Source: Marinobacter litoralis (GTDB lineage: Bacteria > Pseudomonadota > Gammaproteobacteria > Pseudomonadales > Oleiphilaceae). From it: a stretch of DNA of 64,000 nucleotides. Of this stretch, positions 55,600 through 64,000 are shown piece by piece (position 1 is the first letter of the stretch; the number at the start of each line of letters is the position of its first letter). The notes below the pieces were generated by a model that saw only the letters and a program-made list of their open reading frames with translations, was not told where the DNA came from and searched no databases. Both the position numbers and the translations under genes were made by a program. Location: the NCBI RefSeq assembly GCF_003336705.1, contig NZ_QMDL01000002.1, positions 107,261 through 171,260 on the forward strand, in the 5' to 3' direction.

Positions 55600-56574
55600 T
55601 TAGCTGCGTATAGCCTTTTCATGCTTCAGAAACCAGTGATAGCTATTCTGCAACCCTTTCTCTAGCCCAATAGAAGCCTCCCACCCCAACGCATTCAACC
55701 GACCAACATCCATCAACTTCCGCGGCGTTCCGTCAGGCTTGCTACTATCAAACACAAGCCTTCCTGAGAACCCCGTCACCTTGGCCACCGTCTCCGCCAA
55801 CTCGCGAATTGTGCAATCCACACCCGTACCCACATTAATATGAGAAAGCATCGGCTCTGTATTGCGGGCATACGTTTCGTAATCCAGTTCCATTACGTGA
55901 ACACTGGCCGCAGCCATATCGTCCACATGCAAGAACTCTCGCATGGGTTTTCCACTCCCCCAGATAACCACTTCTTCGTCTCCCGCTTTGACCGCCTCAT
56001 GGAATCGGCGTAACAGTGCCGGGATTACATGACTGTTTTCCGGATGGAAGTTATCGTTGGGGCCATACAGATTGGTAGGCATTACGCTACGGTAGTCTCG
56101 GCCATATTGACGGTTGTAACTTTCACACAATTTGATGCCGGCAATCTTGGCAATGGCGTAAGGCTCGTTGGTAGGCTCAAGAATACCCGTCAACAACGCA
56201 TCCTCGCGCATCGGCTGCTCAGCAAATTTGGGGTAAATGCAGGAAGACCCCAGAAACAACACCTTCTGCACACCAGCCTTGTGAGCGGCGTGTATCAGGT
56301 TCGCTTCGATCATCAAGTTTTCGTAGATGAATTCAGCTGGGTAAGTGTTGTTCGCATGAATGCCACCCACCTTCGCAGCGGCAATGTAAACTTGCTCCGG
56401 CTGATGCTCAGCAAACCAGGCGTGCACGGCAGCCTGATCCAGCAAGTTCAGCTGGTCCCTACCGGCGGTTACGATATTGGCATACCCCAAAGCCTCGAGG
56501 CGACGAACAATCGCCGACCCCACCATACCACGGTGGCCTGCAACGAATACCTTCTGATTACGCAACTCAGACAT
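55600..56574 (-). CDS. fcl: GDP-L-fucose synthase
   Basis: 324 residues. Epimerises and reduces GDP-4-keto-6-deoxymannose to GDP-L-fucose with NADPH. Seen: [18 protein letters not shown] at residue 9, [11 protein letters not shown] near 106 and the YxxxK pair in [20 protein letters not shown] near 141. GGAG precedes ATG 56574. Only one base separates it from gmd, so the two are coupled and act in sequence. Confidence 0.96.
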   Translation of the reverse strand: MSELRNQKVFVAGHRGMVGSAIVRRLEALGYANIVTAGRDQLNLLDQAAVHAWFAEHQPEQVYIAAAKVGGIHANNTYPAEFIYENLMIEANLIHAAHKAGVQKVLFLGSSCIYPKFAEQPMREDALLTGILEPTNEPYAIAKIAGIKLCESYNRQYGRDYRSVMPTNLYGPNDNFHPENSHVIPALLRRFHEAVKAGDEEVVIWGSGKPMREFLHVDDMAAASVHVMELDYETYARNTEPMLSHINVGTGVDCTIRELAETVAKVTGFSGRLVFDSSKPDGTPRKLMDVGRLNALGWEASIGLEKGLQNSYHWFLKHEKAIRS

Positions 56575-56575
56575 C

Positions 56576-57694
56576 TTAATTCTCCACCGAGACAGGTACA
56601 TCATGGCCATGGGCCTTGAGCAAGGCGTGGCGTTTGGCAGCCTGAAGATCTTCCTGAACCATCTCAGCACACATTTCCTGCACGGTAATCTCCGGTACCC
56701 AACCCAGTTTTTCCTTCGCCTTGGTTGGGTCCCCCAGCAAGGTTTCTACTTCAGCCGGGCGGAAATAACGGGGATCTACCTTCACAATCACATCCCCGGG
56801 CTTCACCGCCGGCGCAGCATCACCAGTCACCGCTACAACTACGCCGGTTTCATCTACACCTTCACCTTCAAAGCGAAGCTCTATGCCCAGCTTCGCCGCA
56901 GACCACTGGATAAACTCCCGAACCGAATACTGAACGCCGGTTGCGATAACAAAATCCTCCGGCTGATCTTGCTGAAGCATCATCCACTGCATGCGCACGT
57001 AGTCCTTGGCGTGCCCCCAATCCCGAAGCGCGTCCAAGTTTCCCATGTACAAACAGCTCTCAAGCCCTTGAGCGATATTCGCTAGGCCCCTAGTGATTTT
57101 CCGCGTAACGAAAGTTTCACCGCGGCGAGGTGACTCATGGTTAAACAGCACGCCATTACAGGCATACATGCCATACGCTTCCCGATAGTTCACGGTAATC
57201 CAGTAGGCATAGAGCTTGGCCACCGCATAGGGCGAGCGTGGGTAGAACGGAGTAGTTTCCTTCTGAGGTATCTCCTGAACCAAACCATAAAGCTCTGAGG
57301 TAGACGCCTGATAAAAACGGGTTTTCTTCTCCAATCCCAGCAAACGAATCGCTTCCAACAGGCGCAAGGTGCCCATGGCATCTACATCGGCAGTATATTC
57401 CGGAGACTCAAAACTTACCGCCACATGAGACTGTGCCCCAAGGTTATAAACCTCGTCTGGCTGGACTTCCTGCAAAATGCGCGTCAGGTTTGATGAATCC
57501 GTCAAGTCACCGTAATGCAAAACAAATCGCTGATTATCGGTGTGAGGATCCTGATAGATATGGTCTACACGCTGGGTATTGAACGACGAAGCCCTGCGCT
57601 TGATACCATGCACCTCATAGCCCTTTTCCAGCAAAAACTCTGCAAGGTACGAACCATCTTGGCCGGTAACACCGGTAATTAACGCCTTCTTCAT
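56576..57694 (-). CDS. gmd: GDP-mannose 4,6-dehydratase
   Basis: 372 residues. Makes GDP-4-keto-6-deoxymannose, the substrate of Fcl. Seen: [20 protein letters not shown] at residue 4, the NADP-binding [20 protein letters not shown] with catalytic Thr/Glu near 130, [17 protein letters not shown] near 160 and [17 protein letters not shown] near 190. Upstream spacer (57695-57848) holds two hairpins. ATG start. Confidence 0.97.
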   Translation of the reverse strand: MKKALITGVTGQDGSYLAEFLLEKGYEVHGIKRRASSFNTQRVDHIYQDPHTDNQRFVLHYGDLTDSSNLTRILQEVQPDEVYNLGAQSHVAVSFESPEYTADVDAMGTLRLLEAIRLLGLEKKTRFYQASTSELYGLVQEIPQKETTPFYPRSPYAVAKLYAYWITVNYREAYGMYACNGVLFNHESPRRGETFVTRKITRGLANIAQGLESCLYMGNLDALRDWGHAKDYVRMQWMMLQQDQPEDFVIATGVQYSVREFIQWSAAKLGIELRFEGEGVDETGVVVAVTGDAAPAVKPGDVIVKVDPRYFRPAEVETLLGDPTKAKEKLGWVPEITVQEMCAEMVQEDLQAAKRHALLKAHGHDVPVSVEN

Positions 57695-57733
57695 TGTGCG
57701 ACCCTAGAAATTTTGCAAACAACATAACAGAAA

Positions 57734-57760
57734 CGGGCCTTCGCTCCGCACGAAAGCCCG
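57734..57760 (-). terminator. Hairpin between manC and gmd
   Basis: On the minus strand CGGGCTTTCG pairs with CGAAGGCCCG (10 pairs, one G-U) around a 7-base loop, followed by TTTCTGTT. A second small stem (TTGGCG/CGCCAA) lies just upstream. Probably ends or attenuates the manC transcript. Confidence 0.55.
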
Positions 57761-57848
57761 CTTACTCGGAGATTGGCGCAAGTTTACGCCAACAGCACGA
57801 CTTTTTCAGTAACCATCACGTAACGTAAAGATTCGCTGTAGGTACCAA

Positions 57849-59258
57849 TCAGGCCCTGCCGTACTTGTCCTCAAATCTCACAATATCGTCTTCACCCAGG
57901 TATGAGCCAGACTGCACCTCAATCAACTCAAGATCCATAACCCCGGGGTTCTCAAGAGCATGAACCTGACCAACAGGGATATAGGTAGACTGGTTCTCAG
58001 TCACCAAATAAGTTTTCTCCCCATTCGTCACCTTCGCAGTACCGCTCACAACAATCCAATGCTCCGCCCGGTGATGGTGCATCTGCACCGAAAGCTTTGC
58101 ACCCGGCTTCACAGTTATACGCTTTACCTGGTAACGGTGACCATTATCAATGGAATCGTAAACACCCCACGGGCGATAGACTTCCCGATGATTCAAGTGT
58201 TCATGGCGACCATCCGCCTCAATCTGGCTGACGACATTTTTAACATCCTGAACCCGATCTTTATGGGCAACCAGCACGGCATCTTTGGTTTCAACGATGA
58301 CCAGATCCTCTAAACCGACTGTCGCTACCAGTCGATGATCGGCCCGCACCAGACACCCCGAGCTATTCTGTTGGATCACATCTCCGGAAACCGCGTTACC
58401 AGATTCATCCTTGGTTGAAACCTCCCACAATGCAGACCAGGATCCAATATCACTCCAGCCAGCGTCCATTGGCATAACGGCCGCAGAAGATGTCTTTTCC
58501 ATCACCGCGTAGTCCACAGATTCCTCAGGGCAAGCTGAAAAAGCCCCACGGTCGACTCGAGTAAAGTGCAAGTCCTTTGCGGAACTCTCTAAAGCAGTCC
58601 GACAGGCGTCAAGAATATCGGGACGAAAACGTTCCAGCTCTTCCAGGTAACAGCTGGCTTTGAAAAGAAACATACCGCTGTTCCAGAGGTAATCGCCGGA
58701 TTCAAGGTAGCTTTGAGCCGTGCCGTAATCTGGCTTTTCGACGAAACGCTCAACAACAAAACCGCCGGTATCCAGCGCCGCGCCTTTCTGAATGTAACCG
58801 TAACCAGTTTCGGCTTTTCCGGGAACAATCCCAAAGGTGACCAATTTACCAGCCTCAGCAAGAGGCAACGCCCGAGAAACTGTCTCTCGGAATGCCGCCA
58901 CATCGCTAATCAAATGATCCGCCCCCAGAACGAGGAGCATATCGTCCTCTCCACCGGCAACAGACTGCAGAGCAGCAAGCGCAATTGCGGGCGCGGTATT
59001 CCGCCCCATTGGCTCCAGAATAATCCGGGCGGTATCCTCACCCGCTAACCGCAACTGCTCGGCAGCAAGAAACCGATGCTCGTCATTGCAAATGATTACT
59101 GGCGCACCAATATTCAGGCCTTTTAAACGGCTTACTGTTTGCTGCAGCATCGTTGAATGGGCGTTTGTCAAAGCAAGGAACTGCTTGGGGTTTAACTGGC
59201 GAGAGAGAGGCCAAAGGCGAGAGCCGGAGCCCCCAGCCAAAACGACTAGATTTAGCAA
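57849..59258 (-). CDS. manC: Mannose-1-phosphate guanylyltransferase / mannose-6-phosphate isomerase
   Basis: 469 residues, the fused type. N-terminal GDP-mannose pyrophosphorylase: [20 protein letters not shown] at residue 5 and RFVEKPD near 170. C-terminal type II phosphomannose isomerase cupin from about 350 with [20 protein letters not shown]. Supplies GDP-mannose for gmd and fcl. The start is TTG at 59258 with AAGG ten bases upstream; no ATG or GTG sits at the right place in frame. Confidence 0.95.
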   Translation of the reverse strand: MLNLVVLAGGSGSRLWPLSRQLNPKQFLALTNAHSTMLQQTVSRLKGLNIGAPVIICNDEHRFLAAEQLRLAGEDTARIILEPMGRNTAPAIALAALQSVAGGEDDMLLVLGADHLISDVAAFRETVSRALPLAEAGKLVTFGIVPGKAETGYGYIQKGAALDTGGFVVERFVEKPDYGTAQSYLESGDYLWNSGMFLFKASCYLEELERFRPDILDACRTALESSAKDLHFTRVDRGAFSACPEESVDYAVMEKTSSAAVMPMDAGWSDIGSWSALWEVSTKDESGNAVSGDVIQQNSSGCLVRADHRLVATVGLEDLVIVETKDAVLVAHKDRVQDVKNVVSQIEADGRHEHLNHREVYRPWGVYDSIDNGHRYQVKRITVKPGAKLSVQMHHHRAEHWIVVSGTAKVTNGEKTYLVTENQSTYIPVGQVHALENPGVMDLELIEVQSGSYLGEDDIVRFEDKYGRA

Positions 59259-59464
59259 ACTACTGAGACCTTGAGAAAAAATGGATGACTTAATAAGTTA
59301 AATGAAAAAAATAATCTAATTTAAATCACTCCAATAAGAAGCGATTTTAAAAAAATCAAAAACCAACCTACCTTAGGGCGAGGGCGCGGAAATTGGGATG
59401 ACCAACCTTAAATTGCTTAGCCGCCAAACCACGCTTAAATACCAAACTAACCCCAATGGTCACT
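59259..59464. other. AT-rich spacer before manC
   Basis: 206 bases between the WecG-like gene and manC. Strongly AT-rich near manC (59280-59355), with a weak stem (AATCGCT with AGTGATT) followed by A/T runs on the minus strand. It could hold the WecG terminator and a manC promoter, but no clear -35/-10 pair stands out. No gene is seen. Confidence 0.5.
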
Positions 59465-60217
59465 TCAGTCCGAGAGACGAAACCTAGATCTCAAATTATA
59501 GATAACAACCAAAAGGAACAGCCTAGGACCAGCTAAAAAGTACCTTTTAAAGAGCCTGCGCGGGCTATTGACAAATCGATAAAACCATTCCATGCGAACT
59601 ATCCTTAATATTCTTGGAGCCCTCTTTTCTAAACCAACGAAAAAATTAAAGAAAGCACCAACGCATATCGCAGCACCCTGAAACCCGGCATCCCTAAGCT
59701 CTTGGACGAAGTTTTCTTGGAGCGGATTCCCCATTGCAACAAATATAACTTCTACGTTTTTCTCTATAATATCGTTTATTACGGCATGTTTCTCTTGTTC
59801 ATTTCGAAAAAAACCGGAGTATAAGCAACCCAAATTCACATCATAAGAACCGCTCAGCCTTTGGCGCACGAGATTATGCAAATCGCTGTCGCCACCAACT
59901 ATTGAAACACTAGCCTCCGGATCCAACAAGTCCAAAACCTTCGGACACACATCAGTACCATTAAGGTTAGCTTTGAACCGCTTTCCGTTAAACAGGATAT
60001 TACAAAGATCAAGAAAAATACCATCTGGAAAGATGAAAACGTTCTCATTTTTTAAATCAAGATCTAATTTTCTGTTATAGTAATAATCCAAAAGATTCGA
60101 ATTGAGAAAAACCAATGTAAACGGTAGCCCATTTTCTAAAGAATGGGCGATCAAATCGATTGCATTATCGAAGTCTTCTGAAACAATACCAACGTCAAAT
60201 ATAAAATCACGTCGCAT
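59465..60217 (-). CDS. WecG/TagA/CpsF-family glycosyltransferase
   Basis: 250 residues, the family length. Seen: LNGTDVCPKVLDLL near 83, the SIVGG strand, FVAMGNPLQENFVQELRDAG and CVGAFFNFFVGLEKRAP, then the C-terminal EWFYRFVNSPRRLFKRY typical of the group. It transfers an N-acetyl-mannosamine-type sugar onto a lipid-linked first sugar. ATG 60217 overlaps the stop of the upstream GT4 gene by 11 bases; earlier in-frame ATGs lie inside that gene and lengthen the protein beyond the norm. Confidence 0.9.
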   Translation of the reverse strand: MRRDFIFDVGIVSEDFDNAIDLIAHSLENGLPFTLVFLNSNLLDYYYNRKLDLDLKNENVFIFPDGIFLDLCNILFNGKRFKANLNGTDVCPKVLDLLDPEASVSIVGGDSDLHNLVRQRLSGSYDVNLGCLYSGFFRNEQEKHAVINDIIEKNVEVIFVAMGNPLQENFVQELRDAGFQGAAICVGAFFNFFVGLEKRAPRILRIVRMEWFYRFVNSPRRLFKRYFLAGPRLFLLVVIYNLRSRFRLSD

Positions 60218-61199
60218 AAGATCCATAGGCACACTCAAGTTCGTCAAGTGGGAAAATGTTATGATATCCCGATTCTTGGAGATCCCGAAAAACCCCAACA
60301 TCATTCGAAAATATCGGCAAACCATAGCGAGCCGCCTCGATGAGGGGCCGCCCAAACCCCTCGTAGTGCGACGGAAAAACAAAGGCATCAACACTACGAT
60401 ACATTAAATCGATAAATGAATTTGTAACATTAACATGAAAACTTATTAGATCTGCAACACCAAGGCTCTGACATAATGCTCTCAATTCACCAAGCATTTT
60501 AAAATTTCCGCAGTTGCCTACAAAGTGAACTTCAATCGAGTTCTCTTTGAGAAAATTCGCGTACTTCGAAATAAAACTAGAGTGACCTTTCGACGGGTAA
60601 TCAAATCCCGAGACATACAGGAGTTTCACCGACTTTCCGGAGCCATCTATTCTGCATGGTGAGTTTAAAATAGTTAATATATTCTTCTGTCCAGGTGAAA
60701 CTCTCTCTACATCCGCCTTGGTTCTTGATGAGACGCACACTACATAATTAACTTTCGACAACAACTTCTTAATCCAAGTTCGCCGGAAAAAATCCTTCAT
60801 CAACCCATATCTTCGAACATAAAACTCACCTAAATCATGGACAACCACTCCAATTGGCCCCCTTCCAAGCCAGGCGCATAATAGAGCAGGCAGATCTTCC
60901 GAGGAAAAAATATACTCTCGCCCCCCTCTTTTCCCCATAATCTTAAAACAATAAATAGATAAAAGAATCCATTTCATGGCTCGATTCGAAATTCTTGGAA
61001 GCTTAACGAATTTCACATCCGGCACTAGCCCTTCCTTCTTACCTTGGAGGAAGTAATCTTTCGTAGAAAACAAAACCACCTTTGAGCCACGCTTTGACAA
61101 CTCATCCAAGAGATCGAAACCGTAGTAAAAAAGGCCATTTTTCTGGCCTCCCTGCTTTAAACAAAAAACGTAAACAACTGGCGCTGTCAAGTAAGGCAT
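60207..61199 (-). CDS. Glycosyltransferase family 4 (GT-B fold)
   Basis: 330 residues. The N-terminal half opens APVVYVFCLKQGGQKNGLFY; the C-terminal nucleotide-sugar domain has LLYVSGFDYPSKGHSSFISK, VHFVGNCGNF and the E-x7-E motif HYEGFGRPLIEAARYGLPIF near 283. Adds one sugar to the O-unit; donor unknown. Overlaps the preceding polymerase gene by 13 bases and the WecG-like gene by 11, so these genes are tightly coupled. Confidence 0.88.
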   Translation of the reverse strand: MPYLTAPVVYVFCLKQGGQKNGLFYYGFDLLDELSKRGSKVVLFSTKDYFLQGKKEGLVPDVKFVKLPRISNRAMKWILLSIYCFKIMGKRGGREYIFSSEDLPALLCAWLGRGPIGVVVHDLGEFYVRRYGLMKDFFRRTWIKKLLSKVNYVVCVSSRTKADVERVSPGQKNILTILNSPCRIDGSGKSVKLLYVSGFDYPSKGHSSFISKYANFLKENSIEVHFVGNCGNFKMLGELRALCQSLGVADLISFHVNVTNSFIDLMYRSVDAFVFPSHYEGFGRPLIEAARYGLPIFSNDVGVFRDLQESGYHNIFPLDELECAYGSYAT

Positions 61200-62521
61200 G
61201 ATTCTCCAAGCTTTCTATTCGAAAAAATATACACAGAAATCGATAAAAAAGTCAGCAAAAAAAATATGAAAATAAGATTATAGAAAAAAGCATCAAGACC
61301 TCCTCTATTTAGAAATACGACACCAGGTGCCAACCAAATAAAAAAGGCTTTAGAAAAAACCGTCTTCGATTCTCTGATTAAAGATATCAAATTTGTAGAG
61401 AAAGCAGTATGAACGAAAACTAAAACCAAAGCTCCAAAAGGGCCGAACAAAAACATTCCTTCACCAATCAGCCCAGGAACTCTTGAAAAAACTTCTTCAC
61501 CACCAAGATCACCGGCAACCCCAAATGTCAATTGCTTTTCAGGGAAAAACTCTCTGGGAATAAACCGAATCACTGTATCCAATAATTCACCGCCCATGCT
61601 TGGTCCTTCAACGAAGGAGTGCTTGATGGCTATCACGTAAGGCTTAATGTCTCCCAATGCGCCAAAGAAAATATACAAAAATTTCGCAACACTTAGGGAT
61701 ATTTCTCCTGAAGCGCGGTAAGCGCCCAAAACTGTGAACAAGAATACCAGCAATAGCGAGAACACTAGCCCAACTTTAAATGATATAATCCCTCTAAGAT
61801 AATAAACAAACATTAAAGGCAAAACGAAGACAGCGATCGAAGAACGATGTCCAGTCAATGCGAAAGCAGCGTAGGATAAGAGCAAACACCCAACAATATG
61901 CAGAAAAAAATCATCTTTAAATCGCAGCACTATCACAAAAAACAAATATGAACCTACAATCTTGACAAGAGCAATTTTTAGCCCGCTTCCAGCCTGCGCG
62001 TGTATTCTTTCCACATCAAATCCGCCTTCACTGAAAGACAAGTCCCCCTGAAGGCTAACTACCAAAACTGAAATAACAAAAACATAGAATAAAGACTTTG
62101 TTTGACCCTTATTTAAGCTAGGCCTGATGTGCTGATTTAAGTCAAGAACCTCGCGAATAATACGGACTTTACTCCTAAAAACAACTAGATAGAGCGCGCA
62201 TGAATACAAGAAAAAAACAGAAAATATGTATATTGAAATATTTAAATACTTTGGAAACTGCAGATCCAAGCCGTAGAGCCCGAACGCTCGATCAGCCAGA
62301 ATAGGACCAATATAATATAAAAAGAAAAACAGAAAAAAGCAGAATGTAACAATATCTTTTTTGATTGAAGAAACCACAAGCACAAGCATTAGGGCCAAAG
62401 TTGAAACAGGCAAGCAAAATGCAAATATCCAGCTTGGTAACTGGCCTAAGTAAGGCAAAGACGAAAGAGCCATAAAAACAAGGGAAAGCCCTATAACCGC
62501 CACTATCTCTGAAAGTTTCAT
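61187..62521 (-). CDS. wzy: O-antigen polymerase Wzy-like (oligosaccharide repeat-unit polymerase)
   Basis: 444 residues with about twelve membrane segments over the whole length (for example SWIFAFCLPVSTLALMLVLV) and a large periplasm-type loop near 290-345 containing VIRFIPREFFPEKQL and GVAGDLGGEEVFSRVPG, with the P-G-x-x-x-E-G motif (PGLIGEGMFLFGPFG) common in Wzy. Joins O-units on the outer face of the inner membrane. AT-rich, as most wzy genes. Confidence 0.83.
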   Translation of the reverse strand: MKLSEIVAVIGLSLVFMALSSLPYLGQLPSWIFAFCLPVSTLALMLVLVVSSIKKDIVTFCFFLFFFLYYIGPILADRAFGLYGLDLQFPKYLNISIYIFSVFFLYSCALYLVVFRSKVRIIREVLDLNQHIRPSLNKGQTKSLFYVFVISVLVVSLQGDLSFSEGGFDVERIHAQAGSGLKIALVKIVGSYLFFVIVLRFKDDFFLHIVGCLLLSYAAFALTGHRSSIAVFVLPLMFVYYLRGIISFKVGLVFSLLLVFLFTVLGAYRASGEISLSVAKFLYIFFGALGDIKPYVIAIKHSFVEGPSMGGELLDTVIRFIPREFFPEKQLTFGVAGDLGGEEVFSRVPGLIGEGMFLFGPFGALVLVFVHTAFSTNLISLIRESKTVFSKAFFIWLAPGVVFLNRGGLDAFFYNLIFIFFLLTFLSISVYIFSNRKLGESCLT

Positions 62522-62524
62522 CTT

Positions 62525-63853
62525 TTAGATCATTCTCTTCAATGCTCGGGCTATATTCTGGATATTGGATGGCTCCATACAGCTTGGTAATCTGATAGGA
62601 TCACCAACTTGCCCTTCCATCGAATATTTTTCTAACCAAGCAGTTAACTGTAGAGAAGGGTTTTCTTTCGAACTCAATGATTCAGTAATTAAGGACTTAA
62701 TTCCTTTATATTTTAGATCAGAAATCGAGACTCTTTGGCACAGAGGATGGCAGTTAAAAAAACAATTAGAAAAGGTGAAGGATGGCACCCCCATTAATGC
62801 AGCCTCATATGCTGATGTGCCAGAAATCGTAAATACGGCCCTTGCGCCCCGGATAAGGCTGTACGAATCAGTTGAAACTTTAGCAAAGAAAAGGTTTGGA
62901 TGACCTTTTAAGCGCGCATAAAATAGAGGAGATCGATCACCAACCGCATTTGAATGCTCCTTTACTATCAAATCCCAGCTATCTGGAAGTGCCGTCCATA
63001 AGCGTTTAATTAATGCCTCTTGGTCACTAAAGTAACTCCCGATTACGTCAACTGATGCTTCTGGCTGTTTATGTAGGGTATATAGGATATAAGGACGATC
63101 TAATTGGAGATGATCAAACTTCTTTTCTATCAATCCATATGCATCCCTGTAAAAGCCTTCTTTCATACGGGCCACGAACCATTTGATCCAGGAAGAAAAT
63201 TTGGTCTGGTCCTCTGGGTCAACATTTTTATTATGTATCATCGATGTAAACAGTTTCTTAACTCTATAAGTAGCACTGGTTGTTTTTTTTATTTTCTCAT
63301 CGTTGTATTTCAGATATTTAGGTTTCTTAGCTTTAACTTCATCTATCAAATCACCTGTTTCTAAAGCAATTGCTTTTGACTGCTCCTCGTCGGTAAAAAA
63401 GGCAATTCTGTTGTCTGGAATCCTAATCGTATGAGGGTTGACATATGTGACCCCAAACAATTCCGATGCGAGCCTCGAAATTAAGAGCTCATGCGCCCAA
63501 GTTAACTCACCTATAATCAGGTTTACGTTGCACGATCGCAAATAGCGCTCTATCTTAATCGCCTGTGACTGTAATAATTTCTTATTTCTAGCCGAATCAG
63601 TTAAAATTCTATCGATAGCAAGGATCTCATTGACATTGATGTCAACATTTTGACTCGGATTATCAAATGTCTCTAGATCATCAGGACTCAAATATAAGAT
63701 ATCTGAGGCGGGCATATCAGAGATAATCTTTTTCCTCAACTCTTTACTTGTCGTAATCCAACTTATTAAATAGCCTTCAGATTTAAGTGCTTTGGCAATT
63801 TCCAGATAAAAGAATGTCTTTTCAAAATTTGCTATAAAACAAATTGTTTTCAT
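62525..63853 (-). CDS. Capsule-type polysaccharide glycosyltransferase (KpsS/LipB-like)
   Basis: 442 residues, soluble, GT-B-like. N-terminal TICFIANFEKTFFYLEIAKA; C-terminal half with YILYTLHKQPEASVDVIGSY, LIVKEHSNAVGDRSPLFYAR (shortened: LIVKEHSNAVG) and FTISGTSAYEAALMGVPSF, the pattern of capsule polysaccharide biosynthesis proteins. Probably transfers a sugar of the repeat or modifies the lipid end; the exact role is open. ATG 63853 is preferred over the GTG just before it. First gene of the visible locus; its promoter region is at the right edge. Confidence 0.78.
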   Translation of the reverse strand: MKTICFIANFEKTFFYLEIAKALKSEGYLISWITTSKELRKKIISDMPASDILYLSPDDLETFDNPSQNVDINVNEILAIDRILTDSARNKKLLQSQAIKIERYLRSCNVNLIIGELTWAHELLISRLASELFGVTYVNPHTIRIPDNRIAFFTDEEQSKAIALETGDLIDEVKAKKPKYLKYNDEKIKKTTSATYRVKKLFTSMIHNKNVDPEDQTKFSSWIKWFVARMKEGFYRDAYGLIEKKFDHLQLDRPYILYTLHKQPEASVDVIGSYFSDQEALIKRLWTALPDSWDLIVKEHSNAVGDRSPLFYARLKGHPNLFFAKVSTDSYSLIRGARAVFTISGTSAYEAALMGVPSFTFSNCFFNCHPLCQRVSISDLKYKGIKSLITESLSSKENPSLQLTAWLEKYSMEGQVGDPIRLPSCMEPSNIQNIARALKRMI

Positions 63854-64000
63854 CACATTTCCAAAAATAATGACAAGCGCCTCAAACCTCAGGGTTCAAT
63901 CCGAACGTTTACAGTGGATCCGAGGAGTGAATGGAAAGTTCGAATATAACAAGAAAACTAAAAGTATTGTCGAGTATTCGTCCAGGAGGGGGGGGGGGGG
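63854..64000. other. Right-edge spacer ending in a 13-G run
   Basis: No gene is seen in these 147 bases. The last 13 bases (63988-64000) are all G, which looks like a contig end or sequencing artefact rather than natural sequence. Confidence 0.6.

Noticed and set aside
60218..60394. Longer WecG-like protein starting at 60394
   Set aside because: The extra 59 residues lie inside the GT4 gene and make the protein longer than family norm.
45233..64000. JUMPStart/ops element for RfaH upstream of the polysaccharide genes
   Set aside because: No GGCGGTAGC-type motif was found on the transcribed strand in the spacers; the true promoter may lie beyond the right edge.

Overview
The window looks like chromosome of a gammaproteobacterium, most likely Marinobacter or a close relative. 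The basis is gene order (rpsB-tsf-pyrH-frr-uppS-cdsA-dxr divergent from map-glnD-dapC), the long DapD type, an MvaT-type nucleoid protein, polar-type flagellin genes, and protein sequences that read like Marinobacter. This is inference from recognition; no search was run. The right end is probably a contig end: it finishes in a run of 13 G.

Layout. 1-5.7 kb (minus strand): translation and isoprenoid/lipid core operon, rpsB, tsf, pyrH, frr, uppS, cdsA and the start of dxr. 5.9-13.2 kb (plus): map, glnD, dapC, an ArsC/YffB-like gene, dapD and dapE (nitrogen signalling and lysine/diaminopimelate synthesis). 13.2-17.6 kb: slyX, a membrane-tethered cold-shock-domain protein, a degenerate Clp-like AAA+ protein with a small partner, a DUF1853 protein and a glyoxalase-fold protein. 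17.7-19.5 kb: a small membrane-protein gene split by an IS3-family element, whose empty site can be rebuilt in frame. 19.7-26.4 kb: an orphan type VI secretion module of vgrG, a 1172-residue VasX/BTH_I2691-like effector and a membrane protein that may be its immunity or accessory factor.

26.6-33.7 kb: selO bracketed by two copies of a palindromic repeat, an ampG-like permease, yajQ, a response regulator with a degenerate GGDEF domain, an AraC-type regulator and argG. 33.9-39.4 kb: flagellar filament genes fliC, flaG, fliD and fliS with two well-matched sigma-28 promoters, plus a DUF115 flagellin-modification gene. 39.6-45.1 kb: exonuclease I, a DUF4160/DUF2442 pair, a secreted protein, a CheC-like response regulator paired with a diguanylate cyclase, and mvaT.

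45.2-63.9 kb (all minus): a surface-polysaccharide (O-antigen-like) locus. It holds a UDP-sugar dehydrogenase, a beta-CASP RNase-like protein, a WbpM-type dehydratase, a PglC-type initiating transferase, an epimerase, several glycosyltransferases, two polymerase-like membrane proteins, an acetyltransferase, Wzz, the GDP-mannose/GDP-fucose genes fcl, gmd and manC, a WecG-type transferase and a capsule-type transferase. No flippase is visible, so the locus probably continues beyond the right edge. The last 5 kb is clearly more AT-rich than the rest, as is common in transferred polysaccharide loci.

Four copies of a GGGGTCAGACCCC palindrome family are scattered through the window, one of them inside a reading frame.
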